The position numbers were made by a program, and so were the translations under genes. A DNA stretch of 64,000 bases from Anodontia alba (taxonomy: Eukaryota; Mollusca; Bivalvia; Lucinida; Lucinidae), in the NCBI GenBank assembly GCA_964016985.1, contig OZ024836.1, positions 42,466,803 to 42,530,802 on the forward strand, in the 5' to 3' direction. Positions 46,371-57,989 of the stretch are shown in pieces. The notes under the pieces are model-generated. The model was not told the origin of the DNA, made no database searches, and worked only from the letters and a program-made list of their open reading frames with translations. How positions within the stretch are numbered: the stretch's first letter is position 1; each line of letters begins with the position of its first letter.

Positions 46371-47075
46371 AACATGCCCATGTACACCTTCATGCATTTG
46401 GAAGGTATGGGTGCTCGTAGTCGTAAATATGAAAACATAAATAGATACTGATTTATATTTGACCTTGACTTTCCAATCGCATGAAGTATCTTTTTGGAGA
46501 TAATCTACCATACCATCAGCATCCCAAAAAATGAGGCCATAACCTTCCCAGTTGTCAAACCAGACTTTGTCTTCTTTGGCAGGGTGAGCCAGGGTAATTC
46601 CATTATTTAGACTGGATTCTGGTGTGAAATATTGGACCACAGTTTCATCCATAGTCACAAACCTCAACAGAAACTTGTCAGGATCTGTCTCAAAAAGGTT
46701 CAGATTAGCAAGCGACATATTCTGTCTTGTGTGCTTCTGATCATTTGTCAGAAGTCTTGGTACCCAACAGGCTGAGTTTTCTCATATTCAGATATTCTGT
46801 AAGAATGGAATGTGCTATTTCCTGAAAAATTCCTACAGCACTAGCTATGCATCTGTCTGTGACCCATAACCATATCATGGACTGCTAAAGACTATTTCGG
46901 GAGTTGCCACAGTAACAAGCCCTCCAGAATGGGGGTCAACCTCTAGGCTCTCCTTGCCACGCTTAAATTCTGCTATCCACTTTTTTTTTACAGTAGCATA
47001 TGAAGTGACATCCTTCTCCAGTGTTGCTACAATAACAGCATGAATGGCCTTAGGTGCTAGTCTCATTATATGCAA
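46371..47075 (-). pseudogene. mariner-type transposase remnant
   Basis: Two minus-strand blocks. The upstream one (47075-46875) has YATVKKKWIAEFKRGKESLE and VDPHSGGLVTVATPE, the helix-turn-helix and linker of mariner. The downstream one (46718-46376) has FVTMDETVVQYFTPES, with the first catalytic Asp of the DDD triad (WVHH-like region changed to VVQY), and WDADGMVDYLQK. About 150 bp between them has decayed, and the second and third catalytic Asp blocks are missing; the 3' side ends at the CAGGG element. A dead copy related to the element starting at 63806. Confidence 0.82.
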
Positions 47076-47324
47076 ATACTTATCACCGCACGTTCAGCAG
47101 TCTTGTCTATTTTGCAAAATTCATGTGTCCTGTTTACCATAACTTGTTATCACTTTGAAATATGCTGACCAAATAACACAGGCTGTTGGTTACATAACTG
47201 TAACAAGGCATTGCAGGCAAAACAAATTCCCTCACACAAGACTTCTTGATGTGGGCAAACACTGAACTGGGGAATTTGATGACATATAGTTATGTGAATG
47301 AAGAGACAAAAAGCCTGTGACCTT

Positions 47325-47940
47325 AATGTAAAGGTCATGTATGACCTTGACATTAAGGTACAGTATTGTAAACATTCAGATTTTCAGGTTTGAAGGGATT
47401 AGATCTCACATGATAGAAAATATTTCAGTCATGTCAACCATGAGCCCAGGATCCTGAAAGTAAACTTGCTTGAGATATTATCATATCCACAACTGTGTGA
47501 AGATATATTAAAATCCATTGATAAATGCAGGGGCTAGATAGATACTAGACAGAGGGTAGATTGATACTAGACAGAGGGTATCTATTGACATTAAAATTCT
47601 GGTATGTGCCCTGCTCTTGGGCTATATTCATGTATAAAATAATGAAAAGAATGTAGAAAATCACAGTTTAAAGGGAAAAAAATGAAATTTTCAACAGTGG
47701 GCCACAATGACAGAGGGTATCTGTTGACATCAAAAGTCTGCCCCCAGTGGGTTATGTGTCCTGCCCCGTGAATATACACATGTATAAAGTAATGAAAAAA
47801 TGTAAAAAAAAAAATAACAGTTCAAAGAGATACTGTTTAAACTTGCAGCAGTGGGTCACAATGACAAAAGGTATCCACTGACATCAAAATTTTGCCCACA
47901 GGGATTGTGTGGCCCTGCCCTGGGGCTAAATTTTAACATC
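47325..47940 (-). repeat. Inverted family 3 tail plus degenerate tandem repeat
   Basis: 47325-47545 is the reverse complement of the family 3 end near 9730-10100 (CATGATAGAAAATATTTC, GCAGGGGCTAG). 47545-47940 has three units of about 140 bp with GACAGAGGGTATCTGTTGAC and CAGTGGGYCACAATGAC. Confidence 0.6.
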
Positions 47941-47990
47941 TCTTCAGCAGTCAGGTGAGCGTTTCAGGACGAATGGTCCTTTGGTTTTAG
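47941..47990 (+). repeat. 3' end of an AGCTCACC element
   Basis: CAGTCAGGTGAGCGTTTC, then hairpin AGGAC GAATG GTCCT and TTGGTTTTAG. It may close copy D. Confidence 0.6.
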
Positions 47991-48365
47991 TTTAGAGTGG
48001 GGAGGGGGTTGAGACAGGGTCAGTCGGGTTACAGGAAACACAGCGTTCTTTGGACTAAGTTTTGATCAGATCCTCTTGAAACTTCAGGGATAAAAGCTAC
48101 GATAAGTGCAAAAACTGGTGAAGTTAACCTATCTGTCATGAAGTTATGTCCCCTTGACTGCTGAAAATGCCTGTTTCTGACCTTGTCATCACCATAGGTC
48201 CTTCAGTTTTGATGGGATCATCCTGAACTTACATATGTGTAGGTCAGGATAAAAGCTCTGATAAATTCAGGGATGTTGATCATGGATTTTATCAAAAACT
48301 TATGCTATCTTGTACGGTCATAACCATAAATCCTTAGTTTCATCAGGATCTTCAGGAAACCAACA
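47991..48365. other. Intron, weak repeat of CCTTGTCATCACCATA type
   Basis: Two loose copies of GATCCTCTTGAAACTTCAGG / GATCATCCTGAACTTACAT. No gene. Confidence 0.35.
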
Positions 48366-48632
48366 CCTGCCTCAGTGGCTCAATTGGATGCACGGTCCGA
48401 CTGGAGACCAGGAGGTCCCGGGTTCAACCCCCGCCGAGGTCGGCAATATTCTTTCGTGGAGATTGATCATGAATTATTTTCTACGGTCATTCTCTCCCTT
48501 GTGCACAATACTGGTTAACCCCTTAGAGGACTAAGCCTGCCCAGTAAACATGTGGTTAGATAAACTGACCGCGCTCAACATGACCCCATTGGGTTGACTG
48601 GGCCGTAAAACCTCAGCACAAACAAACAATCA
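48366..48632 (+). repeat. tRNA-derived SINE, family A, full length
   Basis: A box TGGCTCAATTGG and B box GGGTTCAACCCCC, then the body AATATTCTTTCGTGGAGATTG and tail GGGCCGTAAAACCTCAGCAC. Better preserved than 4929-5216. It lies just upstream of the DIRS element. Confidence 0.88.
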
Positions 48633-49239
48633 TGAAACTAACACAAACGTTTAACACGGAATTTGGAGTATTTTACTCCATCTTTTTATCTCTAACTCTA
48701 GCTTTTTGGAAATTAGAAAAGTAAATACCAACCATATATTCTACTTATTGCTAATCCCTGTTTGCTCCGGACAGAAATTAGGTTTGATTAGAGGTTCTCT
48801 TCTACATGGGAGGAACAAAGAAATGATCTTCGTGCGAACAGTGATAGCGTAGATCACTTCCGGTCACCTGAATTACCCAGTTTTTTTTCCCTGGAGCTGC
48901 CATTGAAAGTTGAAAAATCTTCTGAAGAAACCTGAATCAAGAAAATTTTTGACCAAAGGTCTGTTATTTCACTTTCTTCTTTGGTTTCTAGCTCCCACAC
49001 AGTTTATCTATCCTTCATCCCTTTATGTACGGGATTTGAAATATGTATTTTATAATTTTACATAATTGATATTTCTTTGTTTGACTTGCGGTAATGCATC
49101 CATTTTACCGGGTATTTGTTCGTCTCTCCCATTTTATCCTTTACCTATATGTCGCAAATAAAAGGTATTTGCGGACATTTCAAGGCTTTTTGGGATAATC
49201 ATCTGACCTGTGCTATTTGCTCTTTGTTTTAGGGACAAA

Positions 49240-51290
49240 AAGTGTTCCTTTTGTCAAAACTGGTCGGAGCATCAGTGGGACCTTTTCGAGAACCGTAGAT
49301 CTTATATAAGAAGATGGTTCGATGGAAAGTTACTCGAACAACACATAAGACTCGATTCCTTTCAAGGAAAAGAAATGAAGATCATAAAGAGACAAGTGAC
49401 AATTAAAGGTCCAGCCGGTACTGGATGGTCCCAGCCTAATGCCAGTACAGCTTTGGACGTGGAAGGTGTAGCATCTTTGTCGATCAATATCAAAGAGAGC
49501 TACCCTTCCAAATCCACCAGATGCTTCACCATCCAGAACTCTTCTGACGAAGACAAATCATCTCATGAAACAGAAGAGAGATCTTCTCATTACAATGTTT
49601 CATCTCGAAGTCCGGCTACAGACAGACTAACTCAGTCCCAAAAGGCAACTGAAATTCCTAACTCTTCCGGACAATCCAATCATCACAGACAAATGACTAA
49701 GTCCACAGGACACTGGACATACAGATACTACTAAGGTCACATCCCGTACCGGACACTGGACAACAGTTAGACACCGGACATTATTCAACAGCAGAACAAT
49801 CTACAAACACCAGGCATTCACCAAACTCCGGGCATCGGACATGCGCAGATCTCCAAACCAGACACTGGACATTCACCGGACACTCACCGGACATTGAACA
49901 TTCACCAGACACCAGACATTAGCAGGACTTATGATAATTACTGGACAAATGTCAGTCATCACCGGACAAGTCAAGCTCATTCTTCAAGTCAGCGTTTAGA
50001 GATCAAAGATCTTTCTACTCATTCTTCCAGGAGGAGAAGAAGATTTCGTTATAGTTCATATTCTTCCTCCTCTTCTCCTCACTATTGGTCTAATAAAAGA
50101 CATCATAAGAGAAGATATCATACTAGATCTCCTAGACGTTCTCATAAACATCCCTGATCTTCACCATCATCTTCTCATTCATATTCAAGAAGAAATACTA
50201 AGAGAAGATCTATTTCTAGACAGTCTATTTTCTCTGATAAAGCGTGTTCTTCTCCAAGGGAAAATACCACACAAACTATTTCAGAGAACATTGAGAAAGA
50301 ACAACAGATGGATTTGTCTATTCAAGCTAAAGACGACGAATTCTAATCCGAAACAACGTTGACAAGAAAGAAATCTCCCTCAAGAATAGTCTTTCTTAGA
50401 GGAACCACAAGAAGAAGAAAGAATGGGTTTTCCCCTAATTATAGAAGAAATATTTAAACTACTTCCAGCGGACAAATTTCCTAGGATGTCAGTTTCAGAT
50501 TCTTCCTCTCAACTTCAAAGACCTAAATCAAGCATTGAAGAGGACTTAAAGAAAGAAGATAGAAAATCTATTTCATTGCCACAATCCCAGATCCTTTCAA
50601 GTAACATGAATTTCATTCAAAACCAATACTAAAAGGATCATTTGCCTGAAGACTGGACAGTTTCTAAGAAAGAACAAAATGCCTTTGTCAATATGGCATA
50701 TTATAAATCCCATGCCGAGATAGTACGTACTCAAAGAGAAGTTCCACTTGATCCGGACTCCTCTAAGATACATCTTGCGCTCACTGGCAGTTGTCAGATA
50801 CCCACTAAGAACCTGGGCATTTTTGAGAATTAACTCAGAGAACTCTTCTCTCTTATTCTGACATCTTTTCTTACGCGGCATACAAATGCCTACAACAAGA
50901 ATCAATAGACACTAAAGTCTTAGTCAGAATATTAGGACCTTTAGCATGCACAATTAAGCATTTGGCTTTGCTTGCTTCCTATCTTACATTAGAGATGCAA
51001 TAAGCAAGAAGAGATGCTGCCATTTGTTCTGCTCCTAAGTCTTTATCAGATAAAACTAAAATGAAACTTAGGTCAACACCTTTCATCTCAGACTCACTTT
51101 TTGGAAGTCAAATAGATGAAATTTACAAAGAGAATGCAGAAGTTCTGAAGAACGACTTGATTTCCAAAACAGTCACTTCTTCTCATGATAAACTTCAAGC
51201 ATCTACATCTAAAAGTGTAAAACCTGAATTCAAGAAAACTAATCCAAGACCTCAGAATCCTTGAATTCAGGATAAAAACCACAATCTTCT
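49240..51290 (+). pseudogene. DIRS gag remnant
   Basis: The best-kept part starts RDKKCSFCQNWSEHQWD, a Cys-x2-Cys block followed by a Trp/His pattern usual at the start of DIRS gag proteins. It is followed by Ser-rich and Arg/Ser-rich stretches (RRRRRFRYSSYSSSSS at about 50026-50080) and, near 51061-51260, the conserved tail DSLFGSQIDEIYKENAEV. Stops and shifts split it into at least five pieces (49737, 50157, 50632, 50833, 51264). DIRS gag is thought to package the RNA; this copy cannot make a full protein. Confidence 0.78.
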
Positions 51291-51479
51291 TATCCCAAGA
51301 AAACCTATGGTCCCTCAAGAGACATTTTCTCTAGGGGTTCTGACAGAAGAGACAGAGGTGGCTTCTCTTAAAGAGGTTCCATCTCTCAAAAGAAATTTTG
51401 ATGTGCTACCTCCACTGCCCTGTCCTCAATCTCAGATTCCGGTAGGAGGGCGGTTGGCCCACTTTGCCCCAAACTGGCA

Positions 51480-52400
51480 CTAAATCACAAATGACAAATG
51501 GGCCCTTTCTATTGTGGAAAGATACTGTTCAAGGAAATACCTCCTCTTTCAAAAGACCCCATTTTCTTCCAACAAACCAAAAGGCCAGAATTGGAAGGAG
51601 GTCAACATTCTCCTAAAAAAGAGGGCAGTGGAGGAAATTCTTCTGGAATCTCCAGGATATTACTCAAGAATATTTCTTGTCCCAAAAAAGAATGGAAAAA
51701 TGAGGCTCATAATAGATCTTTCCACTCTAAACTAATTTGTTCTAATACAAAGCTTCAGAATGGAAACTCAGAAATCAATTCACCCCAACAATTGGGCATT
51801 TTCATTGGATCTGACGGACGCTTATTTGCATGTCCCGATACATCCATCATCTCGCAAATATCTCCGTTTTGCTCTAAAGGACAAAATATATCTTCCAATT
51901 CAGAGCTCTACCATTTGTCTGTCAAAGAGCTCCTATATTCACTCATCTCATGAAAGTAATAGCATCTCATCTTCACAGAAAAGCTATCACTCCCTTTCCT
52001 TACCTACACGGCTGGTTATCAAGAAACCAAAACCATCTAGCTCTATTGGAACACAGACAATTCATCATTCAGTTGATTGTAAATCTAGGACTGATAATCA
52101 ATCAAGAGGTCAGACCTGATTCCATCTCAGAAATTCATTTTCATAGGGATGGAGTTTCTCATTCACCTCAACGTAGTCAAAATTCCTCAAGACAGAATTC
52201 AGACACTGTTAGAGACAATCAGTCCTTTTCGTGCCAAAATAACAATTACAGCCAGATCATTCCTGTCTCGTTTGGGAAAACTCAGTGCAGCAGCAGACTT
52301 TGTAATTCTAGGGAGACTTCATCTCAGACCATTACAAATGTCTCTTCTGGCACACTGGAGACCTCATATTTTTCCGCTTCACCACCAATTCGATAACACA
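51480..52400 (+). pseudogene. DIRS reverse transcriptase remnant, catalytic site lost
   Basis: Pieces in shifting frames: SPGYYSRIFLVPKKNGKMRL (51640-51720), WAFSLDLTDAYLHVPIHPS (about 51795-51850, with the first catalytic Asp in DLTDAY), RKYLRFALKDKIY, then HLMKVIASHLHRK. At 52001-52015 the catalytic YLDDW-type motif reads YLHGW, so both Asp are replaced. Downstream FLSRLGKLSAAADF (about 52258-52305) is the usual DIRS connection to RNase H. Multiple frameshifts show this is an old, inactive copy. Confidence 0.88.
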
Positions 52401-52479
52401 ATATTTGGTATCATCTCAATTGGTGGAACAATCGTTAAATTTATCTAAAAGGTGCTCCTATCAAGAACCCTCCTCCTTC

Positions 52480-53202
52480 TCACCAGTTATTCACAGATGC
52501 CAGTCAGGCTGGTTGGGGAGCTAATCTGGAACCGGAGGGTCTATTATTTCATGAAGTTTGAACCAAGACCAATCACAACTCCATATCAATCTTCTAGAAA
52601 TGATGGCCGTAACTCTTGCCTTGAAACAAGCACACCATCACATAATCAATTCAACAGCCTTAGTCTCAACAGACAACTCAACTGTTGTAGCTTTGATGAC
52701 AAGGCGGAACTCATTCTCCAGATCTTTTTCTCTAGAAGTGTGAAACACACTCATTTGGTGTCAACAAAACAAGATATGTCTAGTAATCAGACACATTCCA
52801 GGAAAATTCAACATACTTGCAGATCGTCTGTCCAGACCAAAAAAAAAAACAAAAAAAAAAAACAGTCTCAACAGAATGGTCTCTCAATCAATCATTTGTG
52901 AATGCAATTTTTCACATGACCAAATTTCCCAACATAGATCTATTTGTAACACTTCTCAATCACAGATTGTCAATATACATGTCACCAATTCGATACGAGA
53001 AAGCACTAACAATAGATGCTCTTTCAATGGACTGGAATCGCATCCATGCTTATGCCTTTCCTCCATTTCATCTTATTCAAGCTGTACTTCCAAAAATTCA
53101 TCAATCACAGTGCAAAGTAGTACTTATAGCACCTCTATGGCCAAATAGATCATGGTTCCCAGAACTGCTAAATCTGTTAATATCTCCACCCATAACTCTT
53201 CC
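52480..53202 (+). pseudogene. DIRS RNase H and post-RNase H region, cut by a SINE
   Basis: TDASQAGWGA near 52494-52525 is the RNase H start, HINLLEMMAVTLAL and VSTDNSTVVALM contain the next two acidic residues. After a poly-A rich patch (52838-52860), NIDLFVTLLNHRL, DALSMDWNRIHAYAFPP and VVLIAPLWPNRSWFPELL are the conserved block that follows RNase H in DIRS elements. The frame ends at 53202 where the family A SINE begins. Confidence 0.85.
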
Positions 53203-53465
53203 TGCCGGCCTCGATGACTCAGTTGGATGCACCGTCCGACTGGAGACCAGGAGGTTGCTGGTTTAACCCCGCCAAGGTCGGCAATATTCTTTCGTGGAGA
53301 TTGATCATGAAATATTTTCTACGGTCATTCTCTCCCTTCCACTGATTCAAGGAGGGCAGTTGTCAGTTTCTGGCAAAAGAATGTGCACAATACTGGTTAA
53401 CCGCTTAGAGGACTAAGCCTGCCCAGTAAATGTGTGGTTAGGTAAACTGACCACGCTCGACATCC
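53203..53465 (+). repeat. tRNA-derived SINE, family A, 3' truncated
   Basis: A box TGACTCAGTTGG, B box GCTGGTTTAACCCC, body as in the other copies, cut after GACCACGCTCGACAT where Copia sequence starts. It disrupts the DIRS element. Confidence 0.85.
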
Positions 53466-54215
53466 CTTTCAAATTCTTTGCCTTGTAAAAAAGCTGACTT
53501 CATATCAGTTGTTTTTACAGTCCAATTTTCAAGTCCTGAAATAGAAATGAATAGCCTCATAGTACCTTTACTAACCATTGGACTGTCTCTAGGTGTTTCA
53601 TGATCTCTTTCTTCAAATCCTCTTACAAGTAATCTGGCCTTGTTCTGTCCATCTTTACATGTTAAAACCCACTGTGTTGGTAATGCCTTCTGTCCACAGT
53701 CTGTTACTTCCTCATATGTTTGAAACTGAACTAATTTTTCAACCTCATTCTTCTTGGCAGTGCTTATCTCTCTACTCTTGGTAACCTCAGTAATGTTAAT
53801 TTCTGTTTCACATATTTTTTCCCATTCATGCATTCCAAGATCAACACTTCTTTCTTCACTATTTTTATTTCAATATTGTTAGGTTTTGTATTTCCTAGTC
53901 GCTTTTCCTGCTCGACTAAGTATTGTCCCAGTAACCCACTCTCCATCCAACTTGTATCTTATAACATCATTAATTTTTACTCCCACAGATCCCCCCTTAC
54001 TCTGTCAGCCTCTGCTCTTCTTGAATCTGTCTCTCCATCAAGTTATGGTAAATCCCTCTGTGTAACTGAGGATTGTTCTTCTGTATCTCTGTCAGTTTCT
54101 ACAACTTCTTGACTCTCTGCATGTGCTGGTACAACTTCTGTTGTGACTCTTCCTTTGTTCCTTCTTCTGTAACATCTTCATTATGTTTGGTTTTGGCCAT
54201 ACCAGTTGTTAAACC
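53466..54215 (-). pseudogene. Copia-type reverse transcriptase fragment
   Basis: Reading on the minus strand: a pre-RT segment VKINDVIRYKLDGEWVTGTI (about 53970-53915), then the RT start with ALPTQWVLTCKDGQNKARLL, VRGFEERD, RDSPMVSKGTMRLFISI and TDMKSAFLQGKEFERDV. KARLxxRGFE and DxKSAFLxG are the classical first blocks of Ty1/Copia RT; the latter holds the first catalytic Asp. The copy ends at 53466 before the YxDD block. One frameshift near 53800 separates the two parts. Confidence 0.88.
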
Positions 54216-54333
54216 ACTGGTGTTTAACAATGTGAGCCGAGCGGATCATCATGGAAATATGAGTTTAGAGGGAAGTTAGCTGAGCATTGACTGGTGGAGG
54301 TATTTGTGTGTATTTTAAGAGTAAAATATAAAA

Positions 54334-55225
54334 ATGGCTACAAAAATCAATCCTCCAAGTTTGACTTCAGTGCCATATGGACTCTATTAGCATGGCATGT
54401 AGTGTGACTTTAGTAGGGACAAGCAGGGTGTTGCAATAGCTTTATCCCTTCCAGATGACAACAAAAATAATATTCAAGAAAAAGTTTTCAGTCAGATAGG
54501 TCTTGATGAATTTAAAAAAGAGAATGGACTTGACATTCTCATTAACTTTCTTGATAGTCAATTGATGAAAGATGAGCTAAGTGATAGTTTGGAAAAGTTT
54601 GAGGAATTTGAAGATTTTCAAAGAGCTAAGGCCAAAATATTACTGAATTCATTGCCACCTTTGATTCCCGATATAGAAAAATTGAGAAACTTGACATGAA
54701 CCTGCCATCAGAAATATTGGCATTCAAACTGCTTAGCAAAGCAAATATCAGTAAAGAGGAAAAAATGCTCGTTCTCACAGGAATGAATTATGCAAATAAA
54801 CAGACACTATATGAGGAAGCAAAGCAGTCACTGAAGAAATTTAAGGGAGATATAGCAGAAGGCAGTGCAAGTATGAGATCAAGTATAAAGTTGGAGCCAG
54901 CATTTTTAGCTCAGAATGAAGAGGCTTTACTGGCTGCTGGTTCTGTTAAACAAGGTCAAAATAACAGGACAGCCAAGAAAGGGCTACAGTCATGGTAGTG
55001 GACAGAGAAATCAAGGTCAGGATAGAAGAAAATTTAATCCCACAGGAGTGAATGGTATGAAGGACTGTCCTGATAGCTGGGAGAATATTAGGAGGGTTAT
55101 TAACATAGCAGAAGAGGAGAATGTTGTGCTGTTTACAGGGTACGGTACATCAAAGAGGAGATATATCAGCTGGGGGTCGATGCTTGTAACTGCGCTGTAC
55201 TGGACAGTGCCTGCAGCAGCACAGT
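54334..55225 (+). pseudogene. Copia gag and protease-start copy, opposite orientation
   Basis: It starts at an ATG (MATKINPPSLTSVPYG) matching the start of the minus-strand gag at 58919. The body SQLMKDELSDSLEKFEEF and EILAFKLLSKANISKEEK matches the minus copy. The zinc-knuckle region is partly deleted (NGMKDCPDSWENI retains the end), and the frame passes into INIAEEENVVLFTGYG, the protease leader, then decays. It interrupts the minus-strand element between its integrase and RT fragments. The upstream 54218-54333 is the leader shared with the minus copy. Confidence 0.8.
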
Positions 55226-55229
55226 GTGT

Positions 55230-55520
55230 GGGAAGATCTTCCCAGTACTGCATCAGGGCATCTATAACATTGCTTGGCCCTTTTCTGCAGACAAAAACAG
55301 AGATGGTATATCTTGACCACATGTCTATTTATGGAGACTCTAGTGCTTATCCCATTGCTTTAAGTCCATGGCCACTTTTTCATTGAACTGAGTTGCCATT
55401 GGCATGCTAACTACAGGACATGGTGGTGTTTCTGAATACCTTATGCATAACTCACATTTTTTATCTATTTCTTCTAGTAGGTCCTTGAAAGCATCTTTCC
55501 AGAGTTCTGCATCCTGTAGC
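55230..55520 (-). pseudogene. Copia integrase fragment
   Basis: The minus strand reads AELWKDAFKDLLEEIDKKCE, then CIRYSETPPCPVVSMPMA and TQFNEKVAMDLKQWD, the end of the HHCC zinc region and the first catalytic Asp of a Copia integrase. A stop follows, then TISVFVCRKGPSNVIDALMQ, the next strand of the core. The remaining catalytic residues are missing. Confidence 0.78.
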
Positions 55521-55526
55521 AGTGAT

Positions 55527-55761
55527 TTTTTTTTTTTTTTTGATTTGGGTTTTACGGCCCTTTCAAGAATATTTCACTTATATCGAGCCGATCGTTCATC
55601 GAAGGTGGGCGAAAACCGGAGAACCCGGAGAAAAACCACCTGACCATCCGTAAGCAGAACTTGGCTTTCCCACATATGACCCGAGCCAGGCTCGAACCAC
55701 AGCGGTGAGAAACCTAATGGATTAAGAGTCAACTCTCTTATCCACTAGGCTACAGGGGCCC
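55527..55761 (-). repeat. tRNA-derived SINE, family B
   Basis: On the minus strand it starts GGCCCCTGTAGCCTAGTGG (A box TAGCCTAGTGG), has B box GGTTCGAGCC, then CGGGTTCTCCGGTTTTCGCC and GGGCCGTAAAACCCAAATC, and ends in poly-A (poly-T on + at 55528-55543). It lies between the integrase and protease fragments. Confidence 0.82.
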
Positions 55762-55775
55762 GTGTAGCAGTGATT

Positions 55776-55935
55776 TAGCTTAGTCGCTGGAGAATGAGCG
55801 AACTGATGATGTAGCTTGAGTAGTGTTTTATACTTGTCTTTCCTCCCCTTTTCTGTCTCTTCTCCCTTTCTCTGGGAGACGACACAAAATGACCCACAAG
55901 GGTTGACGTGTCGTTAAACCACAACTCAATCAAAT
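55776..55935 (+). repeat. SINE-like tail with GGGTTGACGTGTCGTTAAACC
   Basis: A CT-rich stretch, CTCTGGGAGACGACACAAAA, TGACCCACAAGGGTTGACG and TCAATCAAATC tail. 62390-62460 carries the same tail. Confidence 0.6.
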
Positions 55936-56546
55936 CTTCAAGCTTTACTGTGAAGACCTCTTCAACGGCTATATTTTCAGTTCTATCAATTGGGACGCAA
56001 TAATGCCCCAATGTTGTGAGATTCAGAGCAATGTCTTTCCTAAATATTGCTGCGGAGTCATTTTCTAGGTCCATCTTTACTCCTGCTCTTTTCATCGCAC
56101 TACATGATAACAACAGTTGAATGTCTAATTCAACAACATCTGTTTTAATTGTCATCTCTTTTCCGGAAATTACTGCAGGAAGACGGTATTCAGCTCTTGA
56201 TTTCAGATGAGTGCCCCCACCAAATTTAAATGTTTTTTCACCTGTGCTTTGCTTGATCTCCTTCCTGTCATTTTCATTCAGCAAGTTGATGTAGCTATCT
56301 ATCCAGGTCTTCCCACACACTATGCTGCTGCAGGCATTGTCCAATACAGCACAGTTACGAGCATCGACCCCCAGCTGATATATCTCCTCTTTGTTGTAAC
56401 CTGTAAACAGCACAACATTCTCCTCTTCTGCAATGTTAACCCTCCTAATAGTCAGGGTGGTGACAGGAGAACCCAAAAAAGTAGTCCGCACAAATGTTTG
56501 ATGCAGATTCTTATTATTTAGGATGTCCTTAACCAGAAACTGCATG
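55936..56546 (-). pseudogene. Copia aspartic protease region
   Basis: Minus-strand frame with IAEEENVVLFTGYNKEE, CAVLDNACSSIVCGKTWID (active-site region; the family has LDSGCS-like sequence), FKFGGGTHLKSRAEYRLPAV and LDIQLLLSCSAMKRAGVKMD. The pattern VLDxxCSxxVCG followed by IPLLLS-type residues is typical of Ty1/Copia protease. The Gly of the usual DSG or DTG is replaced by Ala-containing DNAC. The frame runs into the SINE-like tail at 55935. Confidence 0.82.
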
Positions 56547-57953
56547 ATTCTTGGCATCATTGGGGAAATTAAAAATATTCAAGATGGCGGACAAGATGGC
56601 CACCGCAGCATAAAATCTCCACATCTTCTTAAGTATATGGGCTAGAGACATAATTTTGCGGCATCCTACGGTGTTTATATTTCACAATTAATTGGATTTG
56701 CCAGAGTGTCTAGTCATGTAACTGACTTCAACACTCATAATAAATTGCTAACTGCTAAACTTCTTAATCAGGGTTATCGGTATCAAAAACTACGTAAAGC
56801 CTTTTCTAAGTTTTATAGACGTCATTCCGATTTAGTTTCTAAATTCGCTGTTGGACTTAAATCTCTTCTGCAACAAGGCCTATCGGAACCCGAATTTTAT
56901 GGTGACTTAGTATATAAATTCAGAAAAATATATGCTTGCAGTGACTTCAGTACCCAATTTCGTAAAATCACTCTTCGATATAAAAAGATTGGGTACAACA
57001 TAAATGTTATGCGACAGACGGTTAATAACTTTGCTTCCCTCTTCAGTTGCATGCCAGCGGGTTAGGCCTCAGATTCTATGATGGTTCCAGCGTAAAGGCT
57101 TACTTGAAATTTAATTTTGGGTAATATTGGTTGGTACTTGATGCTCTATCTTTGGTGGGGCCCACCGGAGTCTTACTGTTGGTTTTCTTTTGCTCTAGCA
57201 TTTCAGTTGTTTCGTGGTGTCGAGTCCTCATCGTTGTTTCATCTCTGTAATTGTTGATTTTTTTGTGTTCTCAGAGATGTAGCACTGATGGGTTAGGAAG
57301 CCTTCATGCGGGCTGAACAAATTATGTGTCTAAACCGCGGCAGAAGTAAGGGCGAGGATTGTGGCCACGTAAAATCGATTTAAGCCCCCCGGTGAAATAC
57401 TTTTCACTGACCGTTCCAATGCGGTTCTTCTGTCATGGTTTATTTTTGTTATAGTTCATCTTTGAATGTGTGTGTCGCTTACATCTTTTTGTTTTGGATA
57501 GCCATTTGGTCACTTTGTGGGAAAGTAACTGTCCGTTTGGCTTTCTGCTAGTGATGTTTCCATTAGGGTCCAGTTATTTCGTGTTTGTGTTTCTTTCCCT
57601 TTGATATCTCTGATGGGAGGTGTGGGATAATTGTATCGATTCCTGATCATTGCCTTCCTTTCTATTTTTTATAATAATAAAATCTATGTTTTGTTATCAC
57701 GAAGAAATATCTTGGTCAATCAGTGCAGTAGAAATTTGCAGACTATGACATCTTATTGGCCAATGCGGATATTAGATGTGTCTTAAAGCTGATTTTGACA
57801 CTCTCAGTTGATTTCTTGACCTAAAAAACCTGTATTTAGACACAAAAATTATATGTGTAGCCCTCATACTTAAGAAGATATGGAGGTTTTATGCCTTAGG
57901 CGCCTTCTTGTCTGCCATCTTGAATATTTCAGTTTCCCCAAAGATGCCAAAGA
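56547..57953 (+). mobile_element. 1.4-kb insert with ~95-bp inverted ends carrying a reverse-transcriptase tail
   Basis: The ends 56547-56644 and 57858-57953 are inverted repeats with about 80% identity (GGGGAAA, ATATTCAAGATGG, CTTCTTAAGTAT). The 9-mer GGCATCATT occurs at 56553-56561 and 57954-57962. Inside, about 56668-57065 encodes VYISQLIGFARVSSHVTDF, KLLNQGYRYQKLRKAFSKFY and SEPEFYGDLVYKFRKI, the C-terminal end of a reverse transcriptase type I have seen in invertebrate retroelements but cannot place in a named clade. 57066-57700 looks like its 3' untranslated tail. It separates Copia gag from protease. Confidence 0.65.
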
Positions 57954-57989
57954 GGCATCATTAAGTTTCAGTGAGAGGACATATTAGAG

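Noticed and set aside
55775..56560. Host aspartic protease gene
   Set aside because: The frame continues into Copia context (gag, integrase and RT on the same strand) and ends in a SINE-like tail.
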